NCBI GenBank assembly: GCA_035551935.1
Contig: DASZMJ010000291.1
Coordinates: 1 to 30,887 of the forward strand
DNA: 30,887 nt
Direction: 5' to 3'
From: DASZMJ01 sp035551935
Lineage (GTDB): Bacteria > Planctomycetota > Planctomycetia > Isosphaerales > Isosphaeraceae
The first letter of the stretch is position 1. The number at the start of each line of letters is the position of its first letter. The notes beneath the pieces are model-generated. The model had not been told where the DNA came from. It saw only the letters and a program-made list of their open reading frames with translations, and did not search any database. Shown in pieces: positions 17,677 to 26,830 of the stretch. The translations under genes were made by a program, and so were the position numbers.

Positions 17677-18099
17677 TCAGCGGGGGGGGCGCGCCCGGGC
17701 GCGGCGGGCCTCCTCGGCGAGGTCGAGGTCGAGCACGCAGGGACCTTGGATCTCGCGGCGGGGCGAAGGGAGGCGTCGCAGCAACTCTTTGAACGTCGGT
17801 TCGACCTTGGTCTGTTCCAGGTGGATCACCACGCGGCCGATCGGCACCTTGTCGGCCCGGAAGGTGCCGTCGAGGGCGAGCGGGGCCGACCGCGACAGGC
17901 CGACGGTCCCCTCGACCGGGTGGAACTCGACCCAGCCGCCGCCGATCGGTTCGCCGGCCACGTGGATCCGGCCCGTGACGGTCGCCGTCGGCATCGGCTC
18001 GGGCCCCAGCTCCTCGCGACAGCCGCCGAGCGAGGCCAGGCCGGGCCCGAGCCCGGCGGCCACGATCGCGACGGCCCAGCGCCGGCCCGTTGCGCGCAC
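17677..18099 (-). CDS. Small lipoprotein with carboxypeptidase-regulatory-like beta domain
   Basis: The product is 140 residues. A basic N terminus, a hydrophobic core and a lipobox (SLGGC, Cys about residue 27) predict lipidation. The mature part begins with TVTGRIHVAGEPIGGGWVEFHPVEG and continues with DGTFRADKVPIGRVVIHLE. This matches the transthyretin-like domain that is abundant in small planctomycete lipoproteins. The Arg-rich end (RRARARPPR) follows. No enzymatic role is expected; it is probably an envelope structural or binding protein. Confidence 0.8.
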   Translation of the reverse strand: MRATGRRWAVAIVAAGLGPGLASLGGCREELGPEPMPTATVTGRIHVAGEPIGGGWVEFHPVEGTVGLSRSAPLALDGTFRADKVPIGRVVIHLEQTKVEPTFKELLRRLPSPRREIQGPCVLDLDLAEEARRARARPPR

Positions 18100-18120
18100 G
18101 CCAAGAATCCCCTGGGATCG

Positions 18121-18140
18121 ATCGGCCGGCCGCGGCCGAT
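18121..18140 (-). terminator. Hairpin directly after the GXGXG gene stop
   Basis: A 7-bp inverted repeat with a 6-nt loop lies at 18121-18140 and overlaps the last base of the TGA stop. It is followed on the minus strand by a GGGGATTCTT stretch. It may terminate the HEAT-GXGXG transcript or separate it from the lipoprotein gene. Confidence 0.35.
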
Positions 18141-18823
18141 CACTCCATTCTAACCCCCGCCGCAGACCCGGGCCACGGCCCGACCCTCCATTCCTCCATG
18201 CCTCGCAGGGCCGCCCGGTGGGAGTCGAGGTCGGCCGGGTCGTCGGGAAGGGGCATCGTCAGGACGACGAGCCGGCCGCCGCGGCGGCCATGCCCGAGGT
18301 GGGGGCCGGCATGTCCTTCCTTCACGAAGATCCGGCCGCCGGCCTGCCGCTCGCCCGCGAGCCGGCCGACCGCCCCGGACAAAATCAAAACACCATCGTT
18401 CATGTTCAAGCCTGCGCGATGACCGGCCGCGCCGGCCACGACGATCGCGCCACCGGCCTGGGCGTAGCCGACGGCGTCGCCGGCATCGCCCAGCACCCAG
18501 AGCCGGCCGCTCTTCAGGTTGCTGCCGGCGCCGTCGAGGGCGTCGCCGTGGCAGACCACCGTCAGTCCCGGTGCGTCCATGCCGGCGGCCAGCTCGGGGC
18601 CGGCCCGGCCTTCGACCACCACCGTCGCCGACCACGGGCCGGCGAGGCCGGCGAGGAGGAGCCGCTGGCCCTCGACGCCCGCCAGCCGGACCCGGGTCGC
18701 CCCGAGGTCGAGCAGCCGCGCGACCTCGGCGTTGATCCGGGTGTACTCGCGGACCTCGGGGACGACCACGGTCGGGGTCGTCGCCGGGCCCGGCGAGGCT
18801 TCGTGGGGCACGTCGCGACCCAT
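18140..18823 (-). CDS. Stand-alone GXGXG domain protein (GltB C-terminal/FwdC-like)
   Basis: The product is 227 residues. From about residue 95 onward it shows successive glycine-rich beta-helix turns (GDALDGAGSNLKSGRLWVLGDAGDAVGYAQAGG, AGHRAGLNMNDGVLILSGAVG, RQAGGRIFVKEGHAG). These are typical of the GXGXG fold in the glutamate synthase C-terminal domain and in subunit C of formylmethanofuran dehydrogenase. The N-terminal part (EYTRINAEVARLLDLGATRVRL) also resembles the GltB lead-in. The fold is structural in known members, so the partner is unknown. ATG 18823 immediately follows the TAA of the upstream exported HEAT-like gene (TAAATG), implying translational coupling. Planctomycetes have FhcABCD-type C1 genes, but no other member is in the window. 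Confidence 0.72.
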   Translation of the reverse strand: MGRDVPHEASPGPATTPTVVVPEVREYTRINAEVARLLDLGATRVRLAGVEGQRLLLAGLAGPWSATVVVEGRAGPELAAGMDAPGLTVVCHGDALDGAGSNLKSGRLWVLGDAGDAVGYAQAGGAIVVAGAAGHRAGLNMNDGVLILSGAVGRLAGERQAGGRIFVKEGHAGPHLGHGRRGGRLVVLTMPLPDDPADLDSHRAALRGMEEWRVGPWPGSAAGVRME

Positions 18824-20296
18824 TTACGGGCTCGCCAGGACGAGGTCGCGCTTCGCCGGCGCGTTCTTGGCGAGCGTCGCCTTGAGCTCCTTGATCCGGG
18901 CCTCCATCGCCTTCTGGGCGCCGGGCGCCTGGGCACCCGCGGCGCGATGCAGCTCGACGGCGGCCGCCGCGACGGCCTGCACGGACTTCATGATGGCCTG
19001 GGCGGCGCTCTTGTCCTTCAGGCTGATGGCCTGGGCGTTGACCAGGCCCGAGTTGGGGATCTCCGGGTCGCGGTTCAGGCCGTAGCTGACCTGGTAGACG
19101 AGCAGGCCGGTGAGGTAGTCGGCCACGTCGGTCGGGTCCTTCGACTTGAGCGCCACGACGTTGGCCGCGAGGGCCCGGTCGCCGAGGTCGGCGGCGAGGT
19201 CACCCATGTCGTGGGCGATCAGCGGGTAATTGAATTGCCTGTCCTTCTCGCCGATGATCCGCATCATGCCGAGCGCCCAGGCGGCGTTGGCCCGGACCTC
19301 GGGGTGCCGCTTCGTGTCGGCCAGGTAACTCTCGGCCAATGCGGCCAGCTCGAACTTGCCGCTGTTCTGGTCGACGGTCGACAGCCGGAGCGATCCCAAC
19401 CCCTGCAAGGCGTGCGACTGGGCCGGCCAGAACGGCTCGACCTCCTCGCTCGACAGGAACAGCGCCAGCGCCTGCGCCGCCTTGATCGCCGTCTGCGGCG
19501 GCTCGACGGCCCGACGGCCGCCGCGGGCGATGTTGGTGATGCCGTCGACGGCGAGCACCTTGACCGACAGCGGCTGGTCCTTGTCCTTGATCGTCGCGAT
19601 GAACGTGTCGAGCGCCTGCGGCTCGCCGGTCTGGCTCAGGGCCAGCATCGCCTGGGTCCGGGCGAAGAGGTGGTTCGCCAGGAGCTTCGGCAAGATGTCC
19701 TTGTCGAGCAACGCGGCCGTGTAGTCGCGCTTGAAGGTGGTGTTGTTGACCGCGGTGGCCGCCTTGATCGGGTCGATCAGGTCGGTGCCCGCGTCGGCGA
19801 TTGCCTGGACGACGTCCGGCTTGATCTTCTTGTCCGCCACCTCGCTCGGCGGCGCCATCAAGGCCTCGATGTTCCGGTGGCTGGTCAGCCGCTGGGACTG
19901 CTGGTGGAGGAAACGAGCGACCATATTCCGGTCATACGACTGCGTCCCCCGGGCCATCAGGAGCACCTGCTTGGTGACCTGATCCAGGCCGAAGATGTTC
20001 TCGTTCTTGTAGAGCTCGGGGAAGCTGTTCTCCATCACGTCGCGGGCGCGCGAGTCGAGGTAGACGTCGGGGTCGGCCTTGGGGGCCGGGGCCTCGCCGC
20101 CGTCGCCCTTGTCCTTGGCGTCTTTGTCCTTCGCGGTGTCCTCGGCCTTGGAGGTCTTGGCCTTCGGCTCGTCGTCCTTGGCCGACTTGCGGGCCGATTG
20201 GCCCACCGCGGCCAGCGGGAAGGCCGCGGCCAGGGCCAACGTGAGTGTCAGTCGCCAACCACCCCGAGACCGTCGCGGGGCCATCGCCTGATGCAT
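18824..20296 (-). CDS. Exported HEAT-like repeat protein
   Basis: The product is 490 residues from ATG 20296; ATG 20284 (MAPRRSRGG) is an alternative. The ORF can be extended upstream to 20443, but the leader is poor and would bury the signal peptide. The signal peptide is WRLTLTLALAAAFPLAAVGQS. It is followed by a Lys/Asp-rich, low-complexity linker (about 35-75), then an alpha-helical region with HEAT-like pairs (for example RTQAMLALSQTGEPQALDTFI, VRANAAWALGMMRIIGEKDR). No catalytic motif is visible. Probably a periplasmic scaffold. Coupled by TAAATG to the GXGXG gene downstream, so the two products may function together. Confidence 0.75.
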   Translation of the reverse strand: MHQAMAPRRSRGGWRLTLTLALAAAFPLAAVGQSARKSAKDDEPKAKTSKAEDTAKDKDAKDKGDGGEAPAPKADPDVYLDSRARDVMENSFPELYKNENIFGLDQVTKQVLLMARGTQSYDRNMVARFLHQQSQRLTSHRNIEALMAPPSEVADKKIKPDVVQAIADAGTDLIDPIKAATAVNNTTFKRDYTAALLDKDILPKLLANHLFARTQAMLALSQTGEPQALDTFIATIKDKDQPLSVKVLAVDGITNIARGGRRAVEPPQTAIKAAQALALFLSSEEVEPFWPAQSHALQGLGSLRLSTVDQNSGKFELAALAESYLADTKRHPEVRANAAWALGMMRIIGEKDRQFNYPLIAHDMGDLAADLGDRALAANVVALKSKDPTDVADYLTGLLVYQVSYGLNRDPEIPNSGLVNAQAISLKDKSAAQAIMKSVQAVAAAAVELHRAAGAQAPGAQKAMEARIKELKATLAKNAPAKRDLVLASP

Positions 20297-20466
20297 GGGA
20301 TCGACCTTGTTGGATTCGGGGAGATCGTCGGGGAAGCGGTCGCGGGGACGCCGACGTTTGAACTTAACCCTACCCCCGGACTGTACCCTCGTCAAGTCAA
20401 CGGAACGTGTCCGGGTCCCTACGGTTTTCGACGCAGGAGGCACCGGGTCGGTTCCCGAATGGGGGC

Positions 20467-22404
20467 TCAGATGCGGCCGAACTGGCGTTCCAGCTCGTTC
20501 TTGGTGAAGACGAGGGCCGTCGGCCGGCCGTGGGGGCAGTGGTGGGTGTTCGCGGCCAGGTGCCGGCGCTCGAGTAAGGCGGCGATCTCCTCGGGCGAGA
20601 GCCGCTGGCCGGCCTTGATCGCGGCCTTGCAGGCCATCATGTTGAGCACGTCTTCGAGCACCGCGTCCGCCGTCGGCGGCAGGGGCTTGGAGCGGAAGTG
20701 GTCGGCCAGGTCGCGGAGCAGGCGGTCGGCGGGGACCTGGGCGAGCATCGTCGGCGTACCGGTCACGAGCACCGTGTCGCCGCCGAAGGGCTCGACACCC
20801 AGGCCGAGCTTCGACAAGACGTCCCGCCGCTGGAGGACCTCGGCCGCGTCGGCCGCGCTCAGGTCTACCGGCTCCGGCACCAGCAGCCGCTGCGACTCCA
20901 CCCCGCCCCGCTCGACCTTCCCCTTGAACTCCTCGTACAGAATCCGCTCATGCAACGCATGCTGATCGATCACCACCATCCCGTCGTCCGTCTCGACGAC
21001 GAGGTAGCTGTCGTGGACCTGGATCGCCTTTGTCTTGATCTCGCCGTCGGCGAGGGGGTCGGGGGTCGAGGTCGAAAACGCGGCCGAACGGTTCGCCTGC
21101 GGACGTTCCCGATCCTCTTCCCCTGGCCCCTCCTTGGAGGCCCCCGACCCCTCTCCACCGAACTCATCGAACTCGTCCGCCGTCATGCTCGGCCGCGACG
21201 GGGGCAACGGCCGTTCGGGGACGGCCGGGCCGCCGGCGTAGCCGGGGGCGGGAAAGGACTGGAACGAGGGTGCCCCGGCGGGGTTGAACCAGCTCGCGAC
21301 GGCCTGGCGATCGGCCGGCCTGGGGGCGAGGTCGAAGGGTTTCGGGCTCGGCGCGGTGGCCGGCTCGGGCTCGGGGACGCTCGCCGGCGGCGGGGCCTGC
21401 AAGCGGGAGTGGAGGTCGCTGGACAGGAACGTCTGCCGGATGGTGGACAGGAGCTGGCTGTAGATCTTCTGGCCGTCGCGGAACCGGACCTCGATTTTCG
21501 TTGGGTGGACGTTCACGTCCACCTCCTCCGGCGGGATCTCCAGGTTCAGGAACGCCACCGGGTTGCGACCGACCATGAGCAACCCGCGATAGGCCTCCGC
21601 CAGGGCGTGCGTCAACGACCGGTCGCGCACGTAACGCCCGCCCACGAACAGGAATTGCCCCTTCGCGCTCGACCGGCTCTGCGACGGATGGCCGACGTAG
21701 CCCCACAGGTGCGTCTCGCCGACCCGGCTCTCGACCCAGAGCAGGCTATCCGCCAGCTCCTGCCCGAAGAAGACCGCGACCCGCTCCCTCAGGCCCGTCA
21801 CGGCGGGCAAATCATGGACAACCTTTCCGCCCGACCGGAACGTCAGGTGGACCGTCGGATGCGCCAGCGCGATCCTCGCGAACATCTCCGCGACGTGGCC
21901 CGCCTCGGTCGCATCCGCCTTGAGGAACGTCCTTCGCACCGGCGTGTTGAAGAACAGGTGCCTCACCTCGACGACCGTCCCCACCGCCCCGCCGCAGTCG
22001 CGGACCGGCCCGGCCACCCCCCCCTCGATCGTGATCTCCGCCCCGTTCTCCGCCCCCGCCGTCCTCGACTGACAACGCACCTTCGCCACCTCCGCGATCG
22101 CCGCCAAGGCCTCGCCCCGGAAGCCCAGCGTCGCGATGTGGAACAAATCCTCCGCGCCCGCCAGCTTGCTCGTCGCATGCGGCCGGAACGCCAGCGGCAG
22201 GTCCTCCCGGTCGATCCCCCTGCCGTCGTCGGCCACGCGGACGAGGTCCTTCCCCCCCCGCTCGACCGTCACCTCGACACGCGATGCCCCCGCGTCGATC
22301 GCGTTCTCCAGCAGCTCCTTCACCACGCTCGCCGGCCGCTCCACCACCTCGCCCGCGGCGATCTGGTTGATGACCGACGGCGGCAATTCCCGGATGATCC
22401 CCAT
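20467..22404 (-). CDS. mutL: DNA mismatch repair protein MutL
   Basis: The product is 645 residues. MutL couples mismatch recognition by MutS to downstream repair. The N-terminal GHKL ATPase shows the motifs NQIAAGEVVERPASVVKELLENAIDAGA, DDGRGI, ATSK and TLGFRGEALA. A Pro-rich linker (about 350-440) precedes the C-terminal dimerisation domain. It carries the endonuclease motif DQHALHERILYEE (about residue 475), an ACK..IKAG segment and a CPHGRP motif, so this is an endonuclease-type MutL. The start at 22404 has GGGAG 9 nt upstream. The first 65 bp are duplicated at 23229-23293. A predicted 8-bp stem (22411-22418/22455-22462) lies in the leader. Confidence 0.95.
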   Translation of the reverse strand: MGIIRELPPSVINQIAAGEVVERPASVVKELLENAIDAGASRVEVTVERGGKDLVRVADDGRGIDREDLPLAFRPHATSKLAGAEDLFHIATLGFRGEALAAIAEVAKVRCQSRTAGAENGAEITIEGGVAGPVRDCGGAVGTVVEVRHLFFNTPVRRTFLKADATEAGHVAEMFARIALAHPTVHLTFRSGGKVVHDLPAVTGLRERVAVFFGQELADSLLWVESRVGETHLWGYVGHPSQSRSSAKGQFLFVGGRYVRDRSLTHALAEAYRGLLMVGRNPVAFLNLEIPPEEVDVNVHPTKIEVRFRDGQKIYSQLLSTIRQTFLSSDLHSRLQAPPPASVPEPEPATAPSPKPFDLAPRPADRQAVASWFNPAGAPSFQSFPAPGYAGGPAVPERPLPPSRPSMTADEFDEFGGEGSGASKEGPGEEDRERPQANRSAAFSTSTPDPLADGEIKTKAIQVHDSYLVVETDDGMVVIDQHALHERILYEEFKGKVERGGVESQRLLVPEPVDLSAADAAEVLQRRDVLSKLGLGVEPFGGDTVLVTGTPTMLAQVPADRLLRDLADHFRSKPLPPTADAVLEDVLNMMACKAAIKAGQRLSPEEIAALLERRHLAANTHHCPHGRPTALVFTKNELERQFGRI

Positions 22405-22494
22405 CGGACGGCGCTCCCGCTTGCAGGACTCATCTTCCCAATACTACTACCGCTGGGAGCGCATGTACAGATAGAGGGAGGTGTCGGAGCATCT

Positions 22495-22764
22495 TCAGCT
22501 TGTCGAGGACGAAGATGATGAAGCGCTCATTCGTGGTTCGGTGGCCACGGAACAGTTGGCCCCGATCTCATTCGCGGAGCGACAGAAGGCGGTGGCGGCC
22601 GAGGGGTCGGTGGCATCGAACGTCACGGGATGGCCGGCGAGGAGGTCATCGACCATCCGTTTCGCCTCCCCCAGCGCGAGGCCCGCGTATTGCCGCAGCA
22701 AGTGGTTGAGTCGGACCTTGTCGAGGCCGTTGCGCCACCCCGTAATCATGACTCGGACCATCAT
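22495..22764 (-). CDS. Small protein resembling the ribosomal L7/L12 C-terminal fold
   Basis: The product is 89 residues. The core VRLNHLLRQYAGLALGEAKRMVDDLLAG, followed by FRSANEIGANCSV-like sequence, resembles the C-terminal domain of L7/L12 (helix, 'GLxLxEAKxxV', helix, 'GAxxxV'). It lacks the N-terminal ribosome-binding part, and a Ser-rich tail of 10 residues follows. Its ATG overlaps the TGA of the upstream 107-aa ORF by 4 bp (ATGA), so the two are translationally coupled. Stand-alone L7/L12-like domains of unknown role occur in several phyla. Function unknown; the fold call is moderate. Confidence 0.55.
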   Translation of the reverse strand: MMVRVMITGWRNGLDKVRLNHLLRQYAGLALGEAKRMVDDLLAGHPVTFDATDPSAATAFCRSANEIGANCSVATEPRMSASSSSSSTS

Positions 22765-23060
22765 TCATCTCCGACGAGAAAGGTGATAGATCGCGGGGTG
22801 TGGCCGGGGTTGGCGCCGGTGGTCCGCCTGCCTCCGAGGATCGTCACCCGCTTCGCCCTATGCTGGCGGCCCAGTTCCGTCGCCAAACGACGTAGCTCTC
22901 GAAGTCCGAGCGAGCCGGCCCCCGGACCCGAGACGTGCAGCCCACTGAGGACGAGGGTATCAGCCACCAAAGACATGCTCGTGATCGCGGTCAGGTCGCC
23001 CTTGGACGTCGTCGCGATCAGTTCGACGACGTCGCCATCGGTCTCGAGGATGCGGATCAT
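22761..23060 (-). CDS. Small conserved-looking protein of unknown function
   Basis: The product is 99 residues from ATG 23060, or 107 from a GTG at 23084; the ATG form begins MIRILETDGDVVEL. The C-terminal part, LRELRRLATELGRQHRAKRVTILGGRRTTGANPGHTPRSITF, resembles a motif ('GxRxTGANPG') seen at the ends of small proteins found near polymorphic toxins and in planctomycetes. I cannot name a family. It is coupled by ATGA overlap to the L7/L12-like gene and lies within the 65-bp repeat unit. A two-gene antagonistic or regulatory pair is possible but not shown. Confidence 0.5.
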   Translation of the reverse strand: MIRILETDGDVVELIATTSKGDLTAITSMSLVADTLVLSGLHVSGPGAGSLGLRELRRLATELGRQHRAKRVTILGGRRTTGANPGHTPRSITFLVGDE

Positions 23061-23164
23061 GAAAGGATCGATCGGCTCCTGCACGCCTCGCCCGATCGCG
23101 ACCGGCGCGATTCGGTGGTGTCCCGCTCGTTACGACGATTCGGCCCACGGGGGCGACTTTCAGC

Positions 23165-23293
23165 CTAATCCCCACATCGACTCGCGGCAAGTCCGCCGCG
23201 CCGATCGTCCCGGCAACCCGGCCTTCTTTCCACCACCTCGCCCGCGGCGATCTGGTTGATGACCGACGGCGGCAATTCCCGGATGATCCCCAT
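23165..23293 (-). pseudogene. Truncated mutL 5' remnant
   Basis: From ATG 23293 the first 22 codons match mutL exactly, then the frame diverges and stops at TAG 23165-23167, giving only 42 residues. GAGG 9 nt before this ATG looks like a working ribosome-binding site, so this may be the ancestral mutL start, separated from the gene body by the insertion. It is not expected to encode a functional protein. Confidence 0.65.
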
Positions 23294-23321
23294 ACCGAGA
23301 AACCTCATCCAATCATAATGA

Positions 23322-24506
23322 TTAATTTCCCCGTTCTAAAGAATTATCAATGTATTTCATTTTTATTATTTTTAGGTCGCTCAAAACCGTTTGAGCTTTA
23401 TCAAGATAGGATGCTTCCGTCATACCCTGCCCCAAGGATTCGAAACGAAGTGCTCTCAGTGCAAGCGTGACCTTGCCGAGGTCGACAGCAAATTGCGGTC
23501 GCTCGGGAACGAGCGGCAGAAAGCTCAATTTCCTCATTTTCATCGAAATCTCTGCTATCTCGCTATTCTTATATCCCTGATCCTTCGCCTTTTCGACTTG
23601 GTCTGAAAGCAAATCTACTAAGTCAACCAACTCAAGAAGCTTGACTCTCCGGAGCGGCGAATCTAATTCAATCGTTTTCCCCCATGAAATGAACTTAGCA
23701 AAAAGAGAGATTTGTTCAACCTGACGCTTCATAATTGCCCAGTTCTCCTCCACAAGGTCCATCTTTTCGAGAAACCGTGCCGACTCGATCATTCGACTTG
23801 TATAAGTCAGTGCAGCTGGGCCATAAAGTGCAGGTATGACAGATTGGATCAAGTCATGCAGCGACAAAGTGATAGGCGTAAGAGCAGTAAAATAATTGGA
23901 AGGATCAGGGCTCTTTATCCAATAATCGACTTCGGTCTCTGCTATCGTAAGGTAAATCAGCAAGTCTAGAATAGCTGTGAGCCTTACGTTGTGTTCCTCT
24001 CGAGTCTCCCCCAAGCAAAGTCGGATGGCGTCAATTAGGGACCGGGTCAGCCTATCCTTAACATTCTTCTTAATCGACGAGTCATCCAGACTATAACTCA
24101 TTAACCTTTTTGGACGCAGATCAAAGGGAAGCTCATCTATAGGTCCATAAAAAGTATTAATTACGCCAATGATGCGGCCCTCTCCGAGCCTCCCAAAGGC
24201 ATAACCCGTTTCAAACAAAACATTCGGATTAGGCACCGGCCTCTCTTCGGTTCTCCTTTGACCAAAATTGATGATCGACAGATCGGCGACGAACAAACTG
24301 CAAGAATTTATTTTTGAGAAGATTGATTTCCCAATATCTGGCAAACCAGGTATTGATCGCGTATCGCGGTCAATTACGAAATCGCTGAGCTCATCATCAC
24401 GGTTAAGCTCTGTAATAGCGGCTTCGAGACAACTTTCTATAAAATTCCTATTATGTTTGCCAGGCAAATCGGATTGCCAAGAATAGAAAATGGTATTCTT
24501 TTTCAT
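23322..24506 (-). CDS. TIR-like domain protein, probable antiphage effector
   Basis: The product is 394 residues from ATG 24506; an in-frame ATG 24551 would add 15 residues. The N-terminal part (1-150) opens with NTIFYSWQSD, then NRNFIESCLEAAI, DRDTRSIPGLPDIGKSIFSKI and FVADLSIIN. It continues with PNPNVLFETGYAFGRL, where E99 occupies the position of the catalytic Glu of TIR NADases, and LPFDLRPKRLMSYSL. This order is characteristic of bacterial TIR-like nucleotide-binding domains associated with defence. The C-terminal 240 residues are alpha-helical, with no transmembrane segment or named domain visible; they probably sense a trigger or oligomerise. Activity as a NADase is inferred from the fold only. 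The AT-rich codons mark transfer. Confidence 0.75.
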   Translation of the reverse strand: MKKNTIFYSWQSDLPGKHNRNFIESCLEAAITELNRDDELSDFVIDRDTRSIPGLPDIGKSIFSKINSCSLFVADLSIINFGQRRTEERPVPNPNVLFETGYAFGRLGEGRIIGVINTFYGPIDELPFDLRPKRLMSYSLDDSSIKKNVKDRLTRSLIDAIRLCLGETREEHNVRLTAILDLLIYLTIAETEVDYWIKSPDPSNYFTALTPITLSLHDLIQSVIPALYGPAALTYTSRMIESARFLEKMDLVEENWAIMKRQVEQISLFAKFISWGKTIELDSPLRRVKLLELVDLVDLLSDQVEKAKDQGYKNSEIAEISMKMRKLSFLPLVPERPQFAVDLGKVTLALRALRFESLGQGMTEASYLDKAQTVLSDLKIIKMKYIDNSLERGN

Positions 24507-24603
24507 GACAAGAACCTGTGATTGGATGATGTCACTTGAGATACTGCGCATTCGCGACTGTTCAAGATTATACCACGGGGCTCCCCGTCTTCAAGGCACG
24601 AAG

Positions 24604-24766
24604 CTAGTACTACTCCGTTGACTCTGTCTGTCTCTCGCCACAACTTATTCACTGATAGGAGATTGCGACGGTTCAACGCTTGAACCAAGACCCCGTCTCA
24701 ATGTGAGCAAGCTGCTGGCAGGAAAGTACTTACGTCGATCCAGGGCCGCGAGTTAACGGAGTAGTA

Positions 24767-24770
<4 letters not shown>
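24604..24770. mobile_element. 167-bp segment with 19-bp terminal inverted repeats (MITE-like)
   Basis: The arms at 24604-24622 and 24752-24770 match in inverted orientation at 18 of 19 bp. The right arm overlaps the TAG stop codon (24767-24769) of the ntrC-type gene, and the other end lies in the AT-rich leader of the TIR gene. A perfect 7+3+7 hairpin (24670-24686) sits inside. No ORF is convincing. It may be a non-autonomous insertion or an inverted copy of the ntrC 3' end. I see no target-site duplication. Confidence 0.5.
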
Positions 24771-26122
<1,352 letters not shown>

Positions 26123-26140
26123 GTGTTGTGGTTCGGGCGA

Positions 26141-26827
26141 TTATGGTTCGGGGCGGGGCATCAAGGTGTCGCGGACCCAGTCGCGGACCGACCGGCCCCA
26201 TTGTCCCTCGGAGACGCCCACGCAGCGCCGGAGTTGTTCGAGGACGAGGCCGGGGGTCAGCATCGGCAGGGCGAGGCTGCGGTCGAGGGGGGCGTAGGAG
26301 CCGTCGGGCTGCAGGGCGCCGAACCAGAGGGTCTCGGTATCCACATCATAGCGCCAGACCTCGGGCACGCCCATCCTGGCATAGATCGGCAAGGCCCGTC
26401 GCGAGTCGTTCGTATTGTCGACTTCGATGACGAGGTCCGGCGGCGGGTCGGTCTCGAGGTCGATTTGGTCCTTGTCGCGGATGAGGGGCTCGTGCGCGAA
26501 GTAGAAGCAGGTATCGGGCTCCTTGCCGACGCCCTTCTTGGCGCCGGGGCCCTCGCGGCGGAAGGTGGTCGAGCCGGCGCCGGCATAGTCGATGCCGAGT
26601 TCCAAGGCGACGAGGTCGATGATGATCCCGAGTCGCCTGGCGTACTTCTCGTGGGGGTATTCGGGCAAGGTCAGCTCCAGGACACCGTCGCAGAAAGCCA
26701 TACGAACGTGATCATTCTCTCGTTCGTCGCGGAGCCGGACATAGACCTCCCACGGGACCTGGCGGAGGACGACGCCGGCCCGGACGTGTTGAGGATCGGC
26801 CTGGACCGGTTCGGTGACGGTGGCCAT
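26141..26827 (-). CDS. Uma2-family PD-(D/E)XK protein
   Basis: The product is 228 residues. Uma2 (DUF820) proteins have a restriction-endonuclease-like fold, are abundant in planctomycetes and cyanobacteria, and mostly lack assigned functions. Family features include GVLELTLPEYPHEKYARRLG, the EPDTCFYF segment and PPDLVIEVDNTNDSR, then YARMGVPEVWRYD. ATG 26827 lies 3 bp after the kinase stop and the stop is 18 bp before the NtrC-type start, so it is embedded in a two-component operon. Possible roles range from nuclease to a mobile passenger; none is shown. Confidence 0.85.
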   Translation of the reverse strand: MATVTEPVQADPQHVRAGVVLRQVPWEVYVRLRDERENDHVRMAFCDGVLELTLPEYPHEKYARRLGIIIDLVALELGIDYAGAGSTTFRREGPGAKKGVGKEPDTCFYFAHEPLIRDKDQIDLETDPPPDLVIEVDNTNDSRRALPIYARMGVPEVWRYDVDTETLWFGALQPDGSYAPLDRSLALPMLTPGLVLEQLRRCVGVSEGQWGRSVRDWVRDTLMPRPEP

Positions 26828-26830
26828 CGC

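Larger units (their letters stand above)
22340..23293 (-). mobile_element. Candidate integrated element bounded by 65-bp direct repeats of the mutL 5' end
   Basis: The sequences 22340-22404 and 23229-23293 are identical over 65 bp in direct orientation. Both are the first 22 codons of mutL and stop matching exactly after the ATG on the outer side. The intervening 824 bp (22405-23228) carries two small overlapping genes and a hairpin. One copy is the intact start of mutL, the other is a truncated remnant with its own GAGG ribosome-binding site. This is the layout left by an element that integrates at a gene start and restores it. No recombinase is present, so an unequal duplication or an assembly artefact is also possible. 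Confidence 0.55.

Noticed and set aside
17789..20965. 1058-codon + strand ORF over the lipoprotein, GXGXG, HEAT-like and mutL genes
   Set aside because: Runs antisense through four well-supported genes and its translation is Arg/Gly/Asp/Val-rich noise.
22340..23293. CRISPR-like repeat pair
   Set aside because: Only two copies, 65 bp long, 824 bp apart, and both encode the start of MutL.
24670..24686. tRNA T-arm-like GGTTCAA
   Set aside because: It is one half of a simple perfect hairpin; no acceptor stem, anticodon arm or 3' end fits around it.
24503..24688. 61-codon minus-strand ORF upstream of the TIR-like gene
   Set aside because: It spans an inverted-repeat arm and overlaps the TIR start, has no recognisable motif, and could arise by chance in AT-rich DNA.
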